DNA from: Agarivorans gilvus
GTDB taxonomy: Bacteria; Pseudomonadota; Gammaproteobacteria; Enterobacterales; Celerinatantimonadaceae
Assembly (NCBI RefSeq): GCF_001420915.1
Contig: NZ_CP013021.1
Location: 2,832,001-2,896,000, forward strand
Direction of reading: 5' to 3'
DNA: 64,000 bases
Of this stretch, positions 52,538-60,311 are shown piece by piece (the first letter of the stretch is position 1; each line of letters begins with the position of its first letter). The notes under the pieces were generated by a model, which saw only the letters and a program-made list of their open reading frames with translations, was not told the DNA's origin and did no database searches. The position numbers and the translations under genes are program-made.

Positions 52538-54193
52538 CTAGGCGAGTTCGATGCGGGAAAGCGGTTTAGTTTTTTGTTTTCGCTGTGCCTTTTGCTGGTA
52601 CATGGTCATATCGGCCTTGTAGAACAGTTGCTCGGCATCCTGGCAATCATCGGTAGTCGCGCTACCAAAGCTAATGCCACTTTGTGCGGTACCGTTGAGT
52701 TGAGTGATTTTGTCGGCAATCGCTAGTTTTTCGTCGATTTGTTGGCGACTCAGTGTTTGGCTAAACGCTGCAAATTCATCACCGCCTATTCGAAATAACT
52801 CAACTTCTTGGTTAAGCACAAGGGTGAGGGCATCGGCTACCAATTTAATTAATTTATCACCTTCTTGGTGGCCGGCTTGGTCATTAATGGTTTTTAAATA
52901 GTCAATATCGATAAGAGCCAAACAAAGATAGGGGGAGTCTTCAAAGCGAATATTGCCCACATACTCATTAAAAGCATAACGGTTTTGTAGGCCCGTTAAG
53001 GCGTCTAAGCGTGCCGCGTCGCGCTCCTGATTAAGTTGTTCGGCCACTTGCGCAGACTTGATGCTGATCTGCTTGAATTTATAGTTGAGTGCTAGCGACA
53101 TCAATAGGGTATTACTAATGGCGCAGAGCAGCACTGAAAAATCTGCAGCTAATATCAATGAAGTGGATTTGGGTAGTAGTGAAGAGGCCAAGAGGCTGGC
53201 CGGTACAAACAATATTAGGGTGGATAAAACAAATAAACGCCCTTGTATGACGTTCTTTTTAACACTATAGATGGCGCAGACAAAGCTGAGCGCAATCCAT
53301 AACAAGCTGATGCTATAGACGATCACCACGGTCCAGTTTATCCAGATGACTATTATTGGCATGGCGATTAGGCTAAATGCCATCACTAAACGGCTGGCAC
53401 GCCACAAGGTGACTGAGACTTGCTGTAGGTTGAGAAAACGTGAATAAAATAACAAGCTACACACTGGGATTAATAGTATCGGCAGCATATAGAATTTGGG
53501 ATTGTTATGGGCCAGTAGATCTGAGCCAACGTGAAAAATTGAGGCTAAAGACACCACAATAGCAAATACGTAAGCGCTGAAGTAGGCAAAGACCCTATCT
53601 TGCTGTACAAAGCCGATTGCCGCATTGTAAATAGCGAGTATCAGTACCGCCCCTAAGCAGAGCATGATGATGCTGGCTCGCCAGTGGTAGAGCTGACTCA
53701 TTTGGGGTTTAGGGCCAAAGTGTAATTGTGGCTGTTCGGTATAAAACTGGCTGGATATTCGGGTGATTAACCAATAACCACCTAAGCTAGGAGTATCGAT
53801 GTGGCGTGCATAGCTAAATAAATACTCGTAAGGGTGTAGGTAGCCACTGCTTAGATGGCGAATTTGATTGCCTTCGGAATAGAGGTAGTAATCGATGTTT
53901 TCAATTACTGGGCCATCAACACTGGCTATCCATTGTTGCGGGTGAGATATATCTATTTTTTTTACCAGCCAATAACTACCGCCTTTGAGGGCAACCTTAT
54001 CTACTTGTTGAAGTTTGCCCAGCCAATTTTCGATATCGTTATAGCGATGAGGCAGTACTTGTTGATCTTCGGCTAAATAAATTTGCTGCTGGCCGCTGTA
54101 ATCATCGGCATGTGCGTTATGCATGAAGCCGATGAGTAATAGTATGATTCGAAAAAAATAACTAAAGTGAGCCATGAGCGCGTTACTGAGCAT
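52538..54193 (-). CDS. Diguanylate cyclase with 7TMR-DISM sensor (GGDEF)
   Basis: A 551-residue inner-membrane protein: signal helix (about 10-29), periplasmic 7TMR-DISMED2-like domain (about 30-175; GSYWLVKKIDISHPQQW, YLYSEGNQI), seven membrane helices (about 180-385), a short coiled coil and a GGDEF domain (about 395-545). The active site FRIGGDEFAAF is canonical, and DIDYLKTINDQAGHQEGD matches the metal/substrate motif, so it should make cyclic di-GMP. An RxxD inhibitory site is not obvious. It stands alone between fabV and the inverted-repeat segment. Confidence 0.9.
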   Translation of the reverse strand: MLSNALMAHFSYFFRIILLLIGFMHNAHADDYSGQQQIYLAEDQQVLPHRYNDIENWLGKLQQVDKVALKGGSYWLVKKIDISHPQQWIASVDGPVIENIDYYLYSEGNQIRHLSSGYLHPYEYLFSYARHIDTPSLGGYWLITRISSQFYTEQPQLHFGPKPQMSQLYHWRASIIMLCLGAVLILAIYNAAIGFVQQDRVFAYFSAYVFAIVVSLASIFHVGSDLLAHNNPKFYMLPILLIPVCSLLFYSRFLNLQQVSVTLWRASRLVMAFSLIAMPIIVIWINWTVVIVYSISLLWIALSFVCAIYSVKKNVIQGRLFVLSTLILFVPASLLASSLLPKSTSLILAADFSVLLCAISNTLLMSLALNYKFKQISIKSAQVAEQLNQERDAARLDALTGLQNRYAFNEYVGNIRFEDSPYLCLALIDIDYLKTINDQAGHQEGDKLIKLVADALTLVLNQEVELFRIGGDEFAAFSQTLSRQQIDEKLAIADKITQLNGTAQSGISFGSATTDDCQDAEQLFYKADMTMYQQKAQRKQKTKPLSRIELA

Positions 54194-54302
54194 CCTTGTT
54201 CAAATAAAGCTAGCATTAGCATAGAGCAAACTGTAGGCAATGATAAGCGTTGACCTTTACTTCGCTCATACTAACCTGTTAATGAATTTTTTGTCATTAA
54301 AA

Positions 54303-54347
54303 ATAAAAAACCCGCATTTATGGGGGCTATTAAGTCAAACTGTGGCT
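54303..54347 (-). repeat. Left inverted repeat of the cassette-like segment
   Basis: Read on the minus strand it begins AGCCACAGTTTGACTTAA and ends ATGCGGG plus a T run. Aligned with the right copy (55596-55641) it matches at about 37 of 43 positions with one gap. Each copy contains an imperfect CCC..AT/AT..GGG hairpin followed by T residues, pointing outward from the segment. Confidence 0.7.
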
Positions 54348-54374
54348 ATTTATTGCAATGAATAGCCACAGTTT
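54337..54374. repeat. Perfect 14-bp hairpin
   Basis: AAACTGTGGCTATT (54337-54350) and AATAGCCACAGTTT (54361-54374) around a 10-nt loop. One arm is part of the left inverted repeat, so the AGCCACAGTTT motif occurs three times in the segment (twice here and at 55596). Confidence 0.75.
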
Positions 54375-54799
54375 CATTAGTCCCTCTTGCAAATCAATAG
54401 CTTACATACACAAAGAAAATCAGAAAGTGTACGATGACTTATTATAAATCAATAAGTTATGTTGTTTCTTTCTATTGCCTGAACTAGGATACAATGACTA
54501 AGTAAATCTGAGATAACTCGTTTTTGGAAAAAGATTAGTTAAGGCCGAAGGGCTGCTATGTGCCATTTGCTGCCGTTGAGCACATGAATTCATACCTATT
54601 TTGGTATTTGGAAATGTGTAGTGGCACAGACCATTCCCGTATTTTCAATGCCAGTCCTACTAAAGCAAGATAACAATACTATCGTGTGAATAGTTGAAAC
54701 TATAATAATTCTATATATAGTTTTGAAATAGCTTGACATGTGCTCAGAACAAATCCATGCTTAATCTATTCTTGATTTTAAGATAGTTTAGGAGTCTAT

Positions 54800-55291
54800 A
54801 TGAGAAATGTTGCATTAACCTTTACAGCTAGAGGGAAGGAAAGAATATTGCGCGAAGGGGGGTCTGGGGATTGGACTGTTAACCCTTTGCGAGTATCTGA
54901 TCACGTTGATTACGTCATATGTTGTCAGAATACTAACCCCAAACGTAAGGGAAACGATTGGGGACAAGCCACACACAAACATGGACAAGCATTTTTGGTT
55001 GGCAAGTTATTAGAAGTTATCTCCGTTACTGAGGATGCCGATAAGAAAAAACGTTACCAATTTGTTTTTTCTGAATATGCCGAGATAGAAATAGACGATA
55101 TCTGGGGAGGAGATCGGTTTCCTGTGCGTTATTTACAGGAAAAAGACCTACCATTTGATGTCACTACACTTGACTACAAGCCCATGCCAAAATTTAAATC
55201 TAAAGAGCGAGTTTTTTCGCTTGAAGAAGCTAAAAAAGCTCTGTCTAACTTTTACGATATCGACAAGACTGACGTAAAAATCATGCTTTGA
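54800..55291 (+). CDS. Orphan protein of unknown function in an inverted-repeat segment
   Basis: I do not recognise this 163-residue cytoplasmic protein. It begins MRNVALTFTARGKERIL, with no signal peptide or membrane segment, and contains YVICCQNTN, HGQAFLVGKLLEVISV and FSEYAEIEIDDIWGGDRFPVRYL. The beta-rich centre with AFLVGKL...FVFSEYAEI vaguely recalls PUA/ASCH-like RNA-binding folds; this is a guess. AGGAG is well spaced before the ATG. Its codons look AT-richer than its neighbours', and it lies between inverted repeats, which suggests acquisition by transfer. Confidence 0.7.
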   Translation: MRNVALTFTARGKERILREGGSGDWTVNPLRVSDHVDYVICCQNTNPKRKGNDWGQATHKHGQAFLVGKLLEVISVTEDADKKKRYQFVFSEYAEIEIDDIWGGDRFPVRYLQEKDLPFDVTTLDYKPMPKFKSKERVFSLEEAKKALSNFYDIDKTDVKIML

Positions 55292-55653
55292 GGCTGAAAT
55301 TCGTGAGAGTAACGCTACCGTTGGTCGCCGGACTCGCTCCGCTCTCTACGTACAGGTAGCGTTACCCCGAACAAGCCAATGGCAGCTTCTAGCTCAAAGC
55401 TGCCTTCGACGTATTAACCATAAATGTTTCAGAGGCAATATCGCTTTAGAAGGCAATATCTGAAAACCTTGGCGATTAAAACGTAACATGCTGATTTATA
55501 TGGAATCATTGTACACCCTTCTCTCGCCAAACCTTCTGTATCTGACTCATTTATATGGGCTTTAAATATGAAAATAATTGCTCTATTACTAGAGCAGCCA
55601 CAGTTTCACTTAATAGCCCGGCATTTATGCGGGTTTTTATTCGCTTGTGGGTA
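55292..55653. other. Hairpin-rich non-coding region after the orphan gene
   Basis: It holds GTAACGCTACC (55309-55319) with GGTAGCGTTAC (55355-55365), a perfect 11-bp inverted repeat around 35 nt that itself contains CGGA-CTCG-CTCCG; then GGCAGCTT (55381-55388) with AAGCTGCC (55397-55404); then the right inverted repeat. No gene was seen. Confidence 0.6.
55596..55641 (+). repeat. Right inverted repeat of the cassette-like segment
   Basis: AGCCACAGTTTCACTTAA ... ATGCGGGTTTTTATT, in opposite orientation to the copy at 54303-54347 and about 1.25 kb away. Its hairpin with T run could terminate transcription of the orphan gene. Confidence 0.7.
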
Positions 55654-57126
55654 TTAACTACCTACACCACATTCCATGCAGGCATCAATCATTTCAGGGC
55701 CAAGGTGTAACTTAGCATTAAGGTCGCGCAACGCGGTGCGAATACCTTCTTCAATCACTGGGTGGTAGAAGGGCATATCCAGCATTTGCGATACGGTCAT
55801 CTTGGCTTGATGCGCCCAAGCTAACAAGTGAGCAAGATGTTCGGCGTTAGGACCGATGATTTCTGCCCCCAAGAAGCGGCCGGTTCCTTGCTCGCCATAA
55901 AGGTGAGCCAAGCCCTTATTAACTAACATCACGCGACTACGGCCTTGATTTTCAAAGCTGACTTCACCTACCTCAAAGCAGCCACAACTGCCTAAGCGCT
56001 TTTCTATTTCGCGGTAGCTTTCACCTACCATGGCGATTTGTGGTTCGCTGAATACCGCAGCAATTGGGGTGCGACGTAATCCGGCTCGAACCTCGTTTTT
56101 ACGGCCCGCATTATCGCCAGCGATTTTACCCTGATCCGCTGCTTCGTGAAGCAAGGGGATTTGGTTACTGGCATCGCCAGCAATGAAAATATGACTAAGC
56201 GAAGTTTGCAAGGTGTAGTGATCGGCCACCGGTACACCGCGCTCGTCTAGCTCAATATCTAGCTTGTCTAAGCCGAGTTTGTCGGTATTGGGTCGACGCC
56301 CCGTCGCCGCTACCAAGTACTCCACTTCGGTCTCAACTGTCTTGCCTTGTTTATCTTGGTAGCGAAGTTTTACCCCTTTGTCGCTGCGCTCGATGGTTTC
56401 AACCTTGGCATCGGAATCGAGGTAGAACTCTTCAGCAAAGACCGTGTTGGCATAATCGTTTAAGCTGGGATCGCTTAAGGGACCCACAATACCACCAATA
56501 CCGAACATCAGTACTTTAACGCCTAAGCGGTGCAAGGCTTGGCCTAGCTCTAGGCCAATCACACCAGGGCCAAAAACCGCAACCGATTCTGGTAAATTGT
56601 CCCATTCAAAAATATCGTCGTTAACCACTAAGCGCTCGCCAAGCTCATTCCAAGCGCCAGGGTAGGCTGGGCGAGAACCGCTAGCAATAACGATACGTTT
56701 GGCGGCAATTACCGATTCGCTAGCATCGGCATGTTTTACTTTTAAATGTTGCGGATCGATGAATTCGGCATAACCTTCGAGCTTATGTTTTGCTTCTATG
56801 CCTTCTACAGACTCTAATACAAAGCCAACAAAACGGTCGCGTTCCGCTTTAACTCGTTGCATCACTGCGTGACCATCGATTTGAGGTTTTCCTAAGTTCA
56901 CCCCAAATTGAGCGGATTTTTCATATTGATGAGCATTTTCTGCTGCGGCAATCAGCAGCTTGCTGGGCATGCAGCCAACTCGCGCACAAGTAGTGCCGTA
57001 AGGGCCCCCTTCAATCATCAATACTGAATCGGTGTGTTCTTTGGCTGCGCGGTAAGCCGCTAAACCTGCGGTTCCACCGCCGATAATGGCTACATCTACA
57101 GATTGTGTTACTTGGAAATTGGACAT
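55654..57126 (-). CDS. Dihydrolipoamide dehydrogenase-like flavoprotein with C-terminal CxxC
   Basis: A 490-residue class I pyridine nucleotide-disulfide oxidoreductase: FAD site DVAIIGGGTAGLAAYRAA, redox pair Cys47/Cys52 in TTCARVGCMPSK, NAD(P) site VAVFGPGVIGLELGQALHRLG, FAD motif IFIAGDAS and the active-site HPVIEEG of the partner subunit. It is not in an E1/E2 dehydrogenase operon but lies 75 bp downstream of a peroxiredoxin-glutaredoxin gene. The tail DACMECGVGS adds a CxxC (Cys483/Cys486) not expected in lipoamide dehydrogenases; by analogy with MerA or TrxR tails it could pass electrons to another protein, perhaps its neighbour. Confidence 0.87.
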   Translation of the reverse strand: MSNFQVTQSVDVAIIGGGTAGLAAYRAAKEHTDSVLMIEGGPYGTTCARVGCMPSKLLIAAAENAHQYEKSAQFGVNLGKPQIDGHAVMQRVKAERDRFVGFVLESVEGIEAKHKLEGYAEFIDPQHLKVKHADASESVIAAKRIVIASGSRPAYPGAWNELGERLVVNDDIFEWDNLPESVAVFGPGVIGLELGQALHRLGVKVLMFGIGGIVGPLSDPSLNDYANTVFAEEFYLDSDAKVETIERSDKGVKLRYQDKQGKTVETEVEYLVAATGRRPNTDKLGLDKLDIELDERGVPVADHYTLQTSLSHIFIAGDASNQIPLLHEAADQGKIAGDNAGRKNEVRAGLRRTPIAAVFSEPQIAMVGESYREIEKRLGSCGCFEVGEVSFENQGRSRVMLVNKGLAHLYGEQGTGRFLGAEIIGPNAEHLAHLLAWAHQAKMTVSQMLDMPFYHPVIEEGIRTALRDLNAKLHLGPEMIDACMECGVGS

Positions 57127-57160
57127 GATAATACCTTTGAAACAGCAATGATTGTTAAGG

Positions 57161-57184
57161 TCAGGCGAGCCTTGGCTCGCCTGA
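57161..57184 (-). other. Strong stem-loop between the Prx-Grx and flavoprotein genes
   Basis: TCAGGCGAGCC and GGCTCGCCTGA are perfectly complementary with a minimal loop. No T run follows on the minus strand, so an mRNA stabiliser, processing site or partial terminator that lowers expression of the second gene is more likely than a full stop. Confidence 0.6.
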
Positions 57185-57201
57185 ACACTTGAGCCTTAGA
57201 T

Positions 57202-57930
57202 TTAAGCGAAGTAAGTTTCTAGCTCGTCGCTACCACCGATGTGTTTACCTTCAATAAATACTTGAGGCACGGTGCTACGGCCGCTAATCGCTTTTAGGCT
57301 TACGCTGGTGGCGTCAGTACCTAAAATGATTTCTTCATAAGCTAGGCCTTTGTCGATAAGCAATTGCTTAGCTTTGGCACAGAATGGGCAACCGGGCTTA
57401 GTAATAATGCTAATAGCAGATGGTTTCTTGGCATCAGCATTAATGTAGTTCAGCATGGTGTCGGCATCTGATACTTCAAATGGGTCGCCTGGTACGTTTG
57501 GCTCGATGAACATTTTTTCGATAACGCCATCTTTTACTAGCATAGAGTAGCGCCAGCTGCGTTTGCCAAAGCCTAGCTCGTCTTTATCTACCAACATACC
57601 CATGCCTTCGCTGAATTCACCGTTACCATCGGGGATAACTGTGATGTTTTCAGCTTCTTGGTCAGCAAGCCATGCGTTCATTACAAAGGTGTCGTTGACG
57701 CTGATACACACAATGTCGTCTACGCCATTCTCTTTAAGTACACCCGCTAGCTCGTTGTAGCGTGGTAAGTGAGTCGATGAGCAGGTTGGCGTAAAGGCAC
57801 CTGGTAGGGCGAATACTACAACGGTTTTGTTTTTAAACAGTTGTTCAGTGGTCACATCTACCCATGCGTCGCCTTGGCGAGTATGAAAGGTAACACTGGG
57901 TACGGCTTGGCCTTCGCGATTCTCTAACAT
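57202..57930 (-). CDS. Hybrid peroxiredoxin 5-glutaredoxin
   Basis: A 242-residue fusion. The N-terminal Prx5 domain (about 1-165) has the peroxidatic Cys50 in PGAFTPTCSSTHLPRY. The C-terminal glutaredoxin (about 170-242) has KPGCPFCAKAK (Cys181/Cys184), the STVPQVF cis-Pro and IGGSDEL. Haemophilus hyPrx5 is the known model: it reduces H2O2 and alkyl peroxides with electrons from glutathione through its own Grx domain. GGAG precedes the ATG. A promoter with -35 TTTACT (58011-58016), 17 bp, -10 GATACT (57988-57993) lies directly behind an OxyR-like site. Confidence 0.95.
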   Translation of the reverse strand: MLENREGQAVPSVTFHTRQGDAWVDVTTEQLFKNKTVVVFALPGAFTPTCSSTHLPRYNELAGVLKENGVDDIVCISVNDTFVMNAWLADQEAENITVIPDGNGEFSEGMGMLVDKDELGFGKRSWRYSMLVKDGVIEKMFIEPNVPGDPFEVSDADTMLNYINADAKKPSAISIITKPGCPFCAKAKQLLIDKGLAYEEIILGTDATSVSLKAISGRSTVPQVFIEGKHIGGSDELETYFA

Positions 57931-58017
57931 AATGTATCTCCGTAAGATGTTGTGTCTAATTAAAAGTGTTCGTTGTTTCGATAGAACTAGTATCCATATT
58001 TCAATCTGATAAGTAAA

Positions 58018-58054
58018 AGCGATTAAATCTATCTTAGTGATAGCTTTTGGCTAT
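58018..58054. promoter_or_regulatory. OxyR-type binding site upstream of the Prx-Grx gene
   Basis: The OxyR consensus is two ATAGnTnnnAnCTAT modules separated by 7 bp. Here GCGGATTAAATCTAT (58018-58032), 7 bp, ATAGCTTTTGGCTAT (58040-58054) match 7/10 and 9/10 defined positions. The site abuts the -35 (58011-58016) of the minus-strand promoter, where OxyR normally activates. No oxyR gene is in the window. Confidence 0.75.
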
Positions 58055-58185
58055 CAAGCAACTGAATCAGCAAATTCATCTTAATACTTCACTTAATTAC
58101 AGATAATAAGAGGCCAGTAGCATCAAGGTTTGACTTGTTTTAGATCAATTTAACAGTGGGCTTGAGGCTAAGCGAGCAGGCTCGC

Positions 58186-59043
58186 TTAGTCGTCGAGCTC
58201 GCCACTTTGTATGCGCTCGGCTCGAGCGCGTAGGTATTCGATGGTAAACAGCAGTAACGCGGAGATTAGGATCAATAAGGTGGCGACGGCTAAAATGGTA
58301 GGGTTAATCTGCTCTCTTAATCCAGAGAACATTTGTCGAGGAATGGTTCGTTGCTCGGGGCCAGCTAAAAACAATACCACCACCACCTCGTCGAAGGAGG
58401 TGATAAAGGCAAACAGGGCACCAGAGATCACGCCAGGTCTAATCAAGGGCATGATCACTTTAAAAAAGGTAAAGGTGGGTCGAGCACCTAGCCCTAGCGA
58501 GGCGTTGACTAATGAATAGTCGAAACCCGACAGGGCGGCATTCACGGTGATCAGCACGAAGGGCGTACCGAGCGCGGCGTGGGCCAAAATCACCCCTAAA
58601 TAGGAGCCCGCTAAATTAAGCTGACTGTAAAAAAAGTACATGCCCGCGGCGGTGATGATCAACGGCACAATCATCGGCGATAATAAAATGGCCATCCACA
58701 GTTTCTGCCAGGGCATGGCTGGGTTGCTTAAACCTATTGCTGCCAAGGTGCCAAGCACGGTAGCGATTAAGGTGGCACAAATGCCAATCAAGAAACTGTT
58801 TTTAATGGCTAATAGCCATTTATCGTCATGCCAAATCTCGGCATACCATTTCAAGGAGTAGGCTTCTGGATCTAAGGCTAGCATGCCGTCGGTGAAGGTG
58901 AAGAAGGGCTCAACGTTGAACGACAGTGGAATAATTACCAATATAGGCAGCATTAAAAACGCCAATACTAGCAGCGAGCTAAAGCGCAGGCCGTAGTGAG
59001 CGAGAATGTGCCAGAAACTATAGTATTTAGGGTAGTTTTTCAT
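58186..59043 (-). CDS. Polyamine-type ABC importer permease (PotC-like)
   Basis: A 285-residue inner-membrane permease with six helices and the ATPase-contacting EAA loop ASLGLGARPTFTFFKVIMPLIRPGVISGALFAFITSFDEVVVVLFL, which matches PotC/PotI family members. It is the last gene of a leftward ATPase-binding protein-permease-permease operon and starts two bases after the upstream permease stop. A stem-loop, CTAAGCGAG/CTCGCTTAG, overlaps its stop codon (58168-58189) but lacks a T run. Confidence 0.9.
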   Translation of the reverse strand: MKNYPKYYSFWHILAHYGLRFSSLLVLAFLMLPILVIIPLSFNVEPFFTFTDGMLALDPEAYSLKWYAEIWHDDKWLLAIKNSFLIGICATLIATVLGTLAAIGLSNPAMPWQKLWMAILLSPMIVPLIITAAGMYFFYSQLNLAGSYLGVILAHAALGTPFVLITVNAALSGFDYSLVNASLGLGARPTFTFFKVIMPLIRPGVISGALFAFITSFDEVVVVLFLAGPEQRTIPRQMFSGLREQINPTILAVATLLILISALLLFTIEYLRARAERIQSGELDD

Positions 59044-59045
59044 GA

Positions 59046-60293
59046 TTAACCCAACTTAATGTTGTTTACGCCAACATAGCGATCGTAGAGCCAGTACAAG
59101 CCAATAATGAGCGCCAGCAGCAATGAGCCGAGCGCGGCGGCCAGCTCCCAGTTGTTTGACGACTGCATGTGGAAGGCAATGATGTTGGAGATCATTTGCC
59201 CTTCGGTACCGCCTACAATGGCGGGGGTAATGTAGTAACCAATGGAGATAATAAATACCAACAGGGCCCCTGCACTCACCCCAGGAATGGTCATTGGCAG
59301 GTAGATTTTGATAAAGGCCGGCAGCGGTTTTGAACCTAAAGACAGCGCAGCTCTATAGTAACTGGGGTCGATATTTTTCATCACACTGTAAAGCGGCAAA
59401 ATCATGAACGGCAATAAAATGTGGGTCATGGCAATGATGGTGGCAAATTGGGTGTAAAGCAGCTCTAGGGGCTGATCGATAATGCCGATCTTCATCAGCG
59501 TCGAATTCACCACTCCATTGGTTTGCAAAATGGCGATCCAAGAGGTGGTTCTCACTAGTAGTGAGGTCCAGAAGGGCAGCAGCACCAGCACCATTAGGCG
59601 GTTGGCAATTTTGCTGGATGCGTTGGCCAAGTAGTAGGCTAAGGGGTAAGCCAGTAGCGCCGTTAACAGGGTAATGATTAAGGCAATTTTTAGGCTTTTC
59701 CAATACAGCTTCAAATAGATTTGAGTATCACGCTGTTCTATCTCGCCATCGCTATTGCGCTGTAAATCGAAGGTGGTGAGATAATAGCTGTCAGTAAAAG
59801 CGGGGCCTGCACGCTTAATGGCTCGCCAAACCGTAATGTCCTGCCATTTTTTTGAATAGCCCAGCAGCAGTTGGTCGCCCTGTTGTTGCAGCTCCGCTTC
59901 ACTTTTACGCTTGAGTTTACGCGCGCTGGATTTAATTAAACTGGAGCTACCCGGTTTTAAGCGATTGATTTCTTCGGCCAGCTTGCCTGACAAACGTTGT
60001 TCGGCTAATTGCCGTAGCTCGATGGTAAATTGCTTAAGAGTCTCGCCATCGGGCAGTTGTTCGGCAGTTTCATCCCAGCGTTTTAGCTCCACTAGGGTTT
60101 GCGGGATTAATTGGCTCACCGTAGGGTGGTAGACACTACGGTAGAGCATGGTGGCAATTGGCGAAATAAAGGTGATGAAGACAAATATCAACAGCGGCAT
60201 AGTAAACAGCAGCAATAGGCGCTTTTTGCGTTTTAATAAGCGCCGGCTGTGAATGATCTCTTCTACGCTAAGACTGTTGTTATCCATCTTCAC
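59046..60293 (-). CDS. Polyamine-type ABC importer permease (PotB-like) with a large insertion
   Basis: A 415-residue permease, much longer than PotB (about 285). After the first helix (about 29-48) there is an extra stretch of roughly 140 residues (55-195), highly charged and helical (ELRQLAEQRLSGKLAEEINRL ... SSARKLKRKSEAELQQQ), before the other five helices. This insert should face the periplasm. The EAA loop SYYRAALSLGSKPLPAFIKIYLPMTIPG is normal. Similar long COG1176 permeases occur in other proteobacterial opine/polyamine-type systems. It pairs with the PotC-like gene. Confidence 0.88.
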   Translation of the reverse strand: MKMDNNSLSVEEIIHSRRLLKRKKRLLLLFTMPLLIFVFITFISPIATMLYRSVYHPTVSQLIPQTLVELKRWDETAEQLPDGETLKQFTIELRQLAEQRLSGKLAEEINRLKPGSSSLIKSSARKLKRKSEAELQQQGDQLLLGYSKKWQDITVWRAIKRAGPAFTDSYYLTTFDLQRNSDGEIEQRDTQIYLKLYWKSLKIALIITLLTALLAYPLAYYLANASSKIANRLMVLVLLPFWTSLLVRTTSWIAILQTNGVVNSTLMKIGIIDQPLELLYTQFATIIAMTHILLPFMILPLYSVMKNIDPSYYRAALSLGSKPLPAFIKIYLPMTIPGVSAGALLVFIISIGYYITPAIVGGTEGQMISNIIAFHMQSSNNWELAAALGSLLLALIIGLYWLYDRYVGVNNIKLG

Positions 60294-60311
60294 CTCTAGC
60301 TCGCGGCTGGC

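Larger units (their letters stand above)
54194..54799. other. AT-rich intergenic region of the cassette-like segment
   Basis: About 600 bp upstream of the orphan gene at 54800. It contains the left inverted repeat and a strong hairpin (54337-54374). TTGACA occurs at 54733-54738 with only a weak -10 (CATGCT) 17 bp later. No supported gene was found. Confidence 0.5.

Noticed and set aside
55300..55370. Integron attC site after the orphan gene
   Set aside because: The arms GTAACGCTACC/GGTAGCGTTAC are symmetric, but the ends do not fit RYYYAAC and GTTRRRY (GTTACCC is present instead), and no integrase or second cassette is seen.
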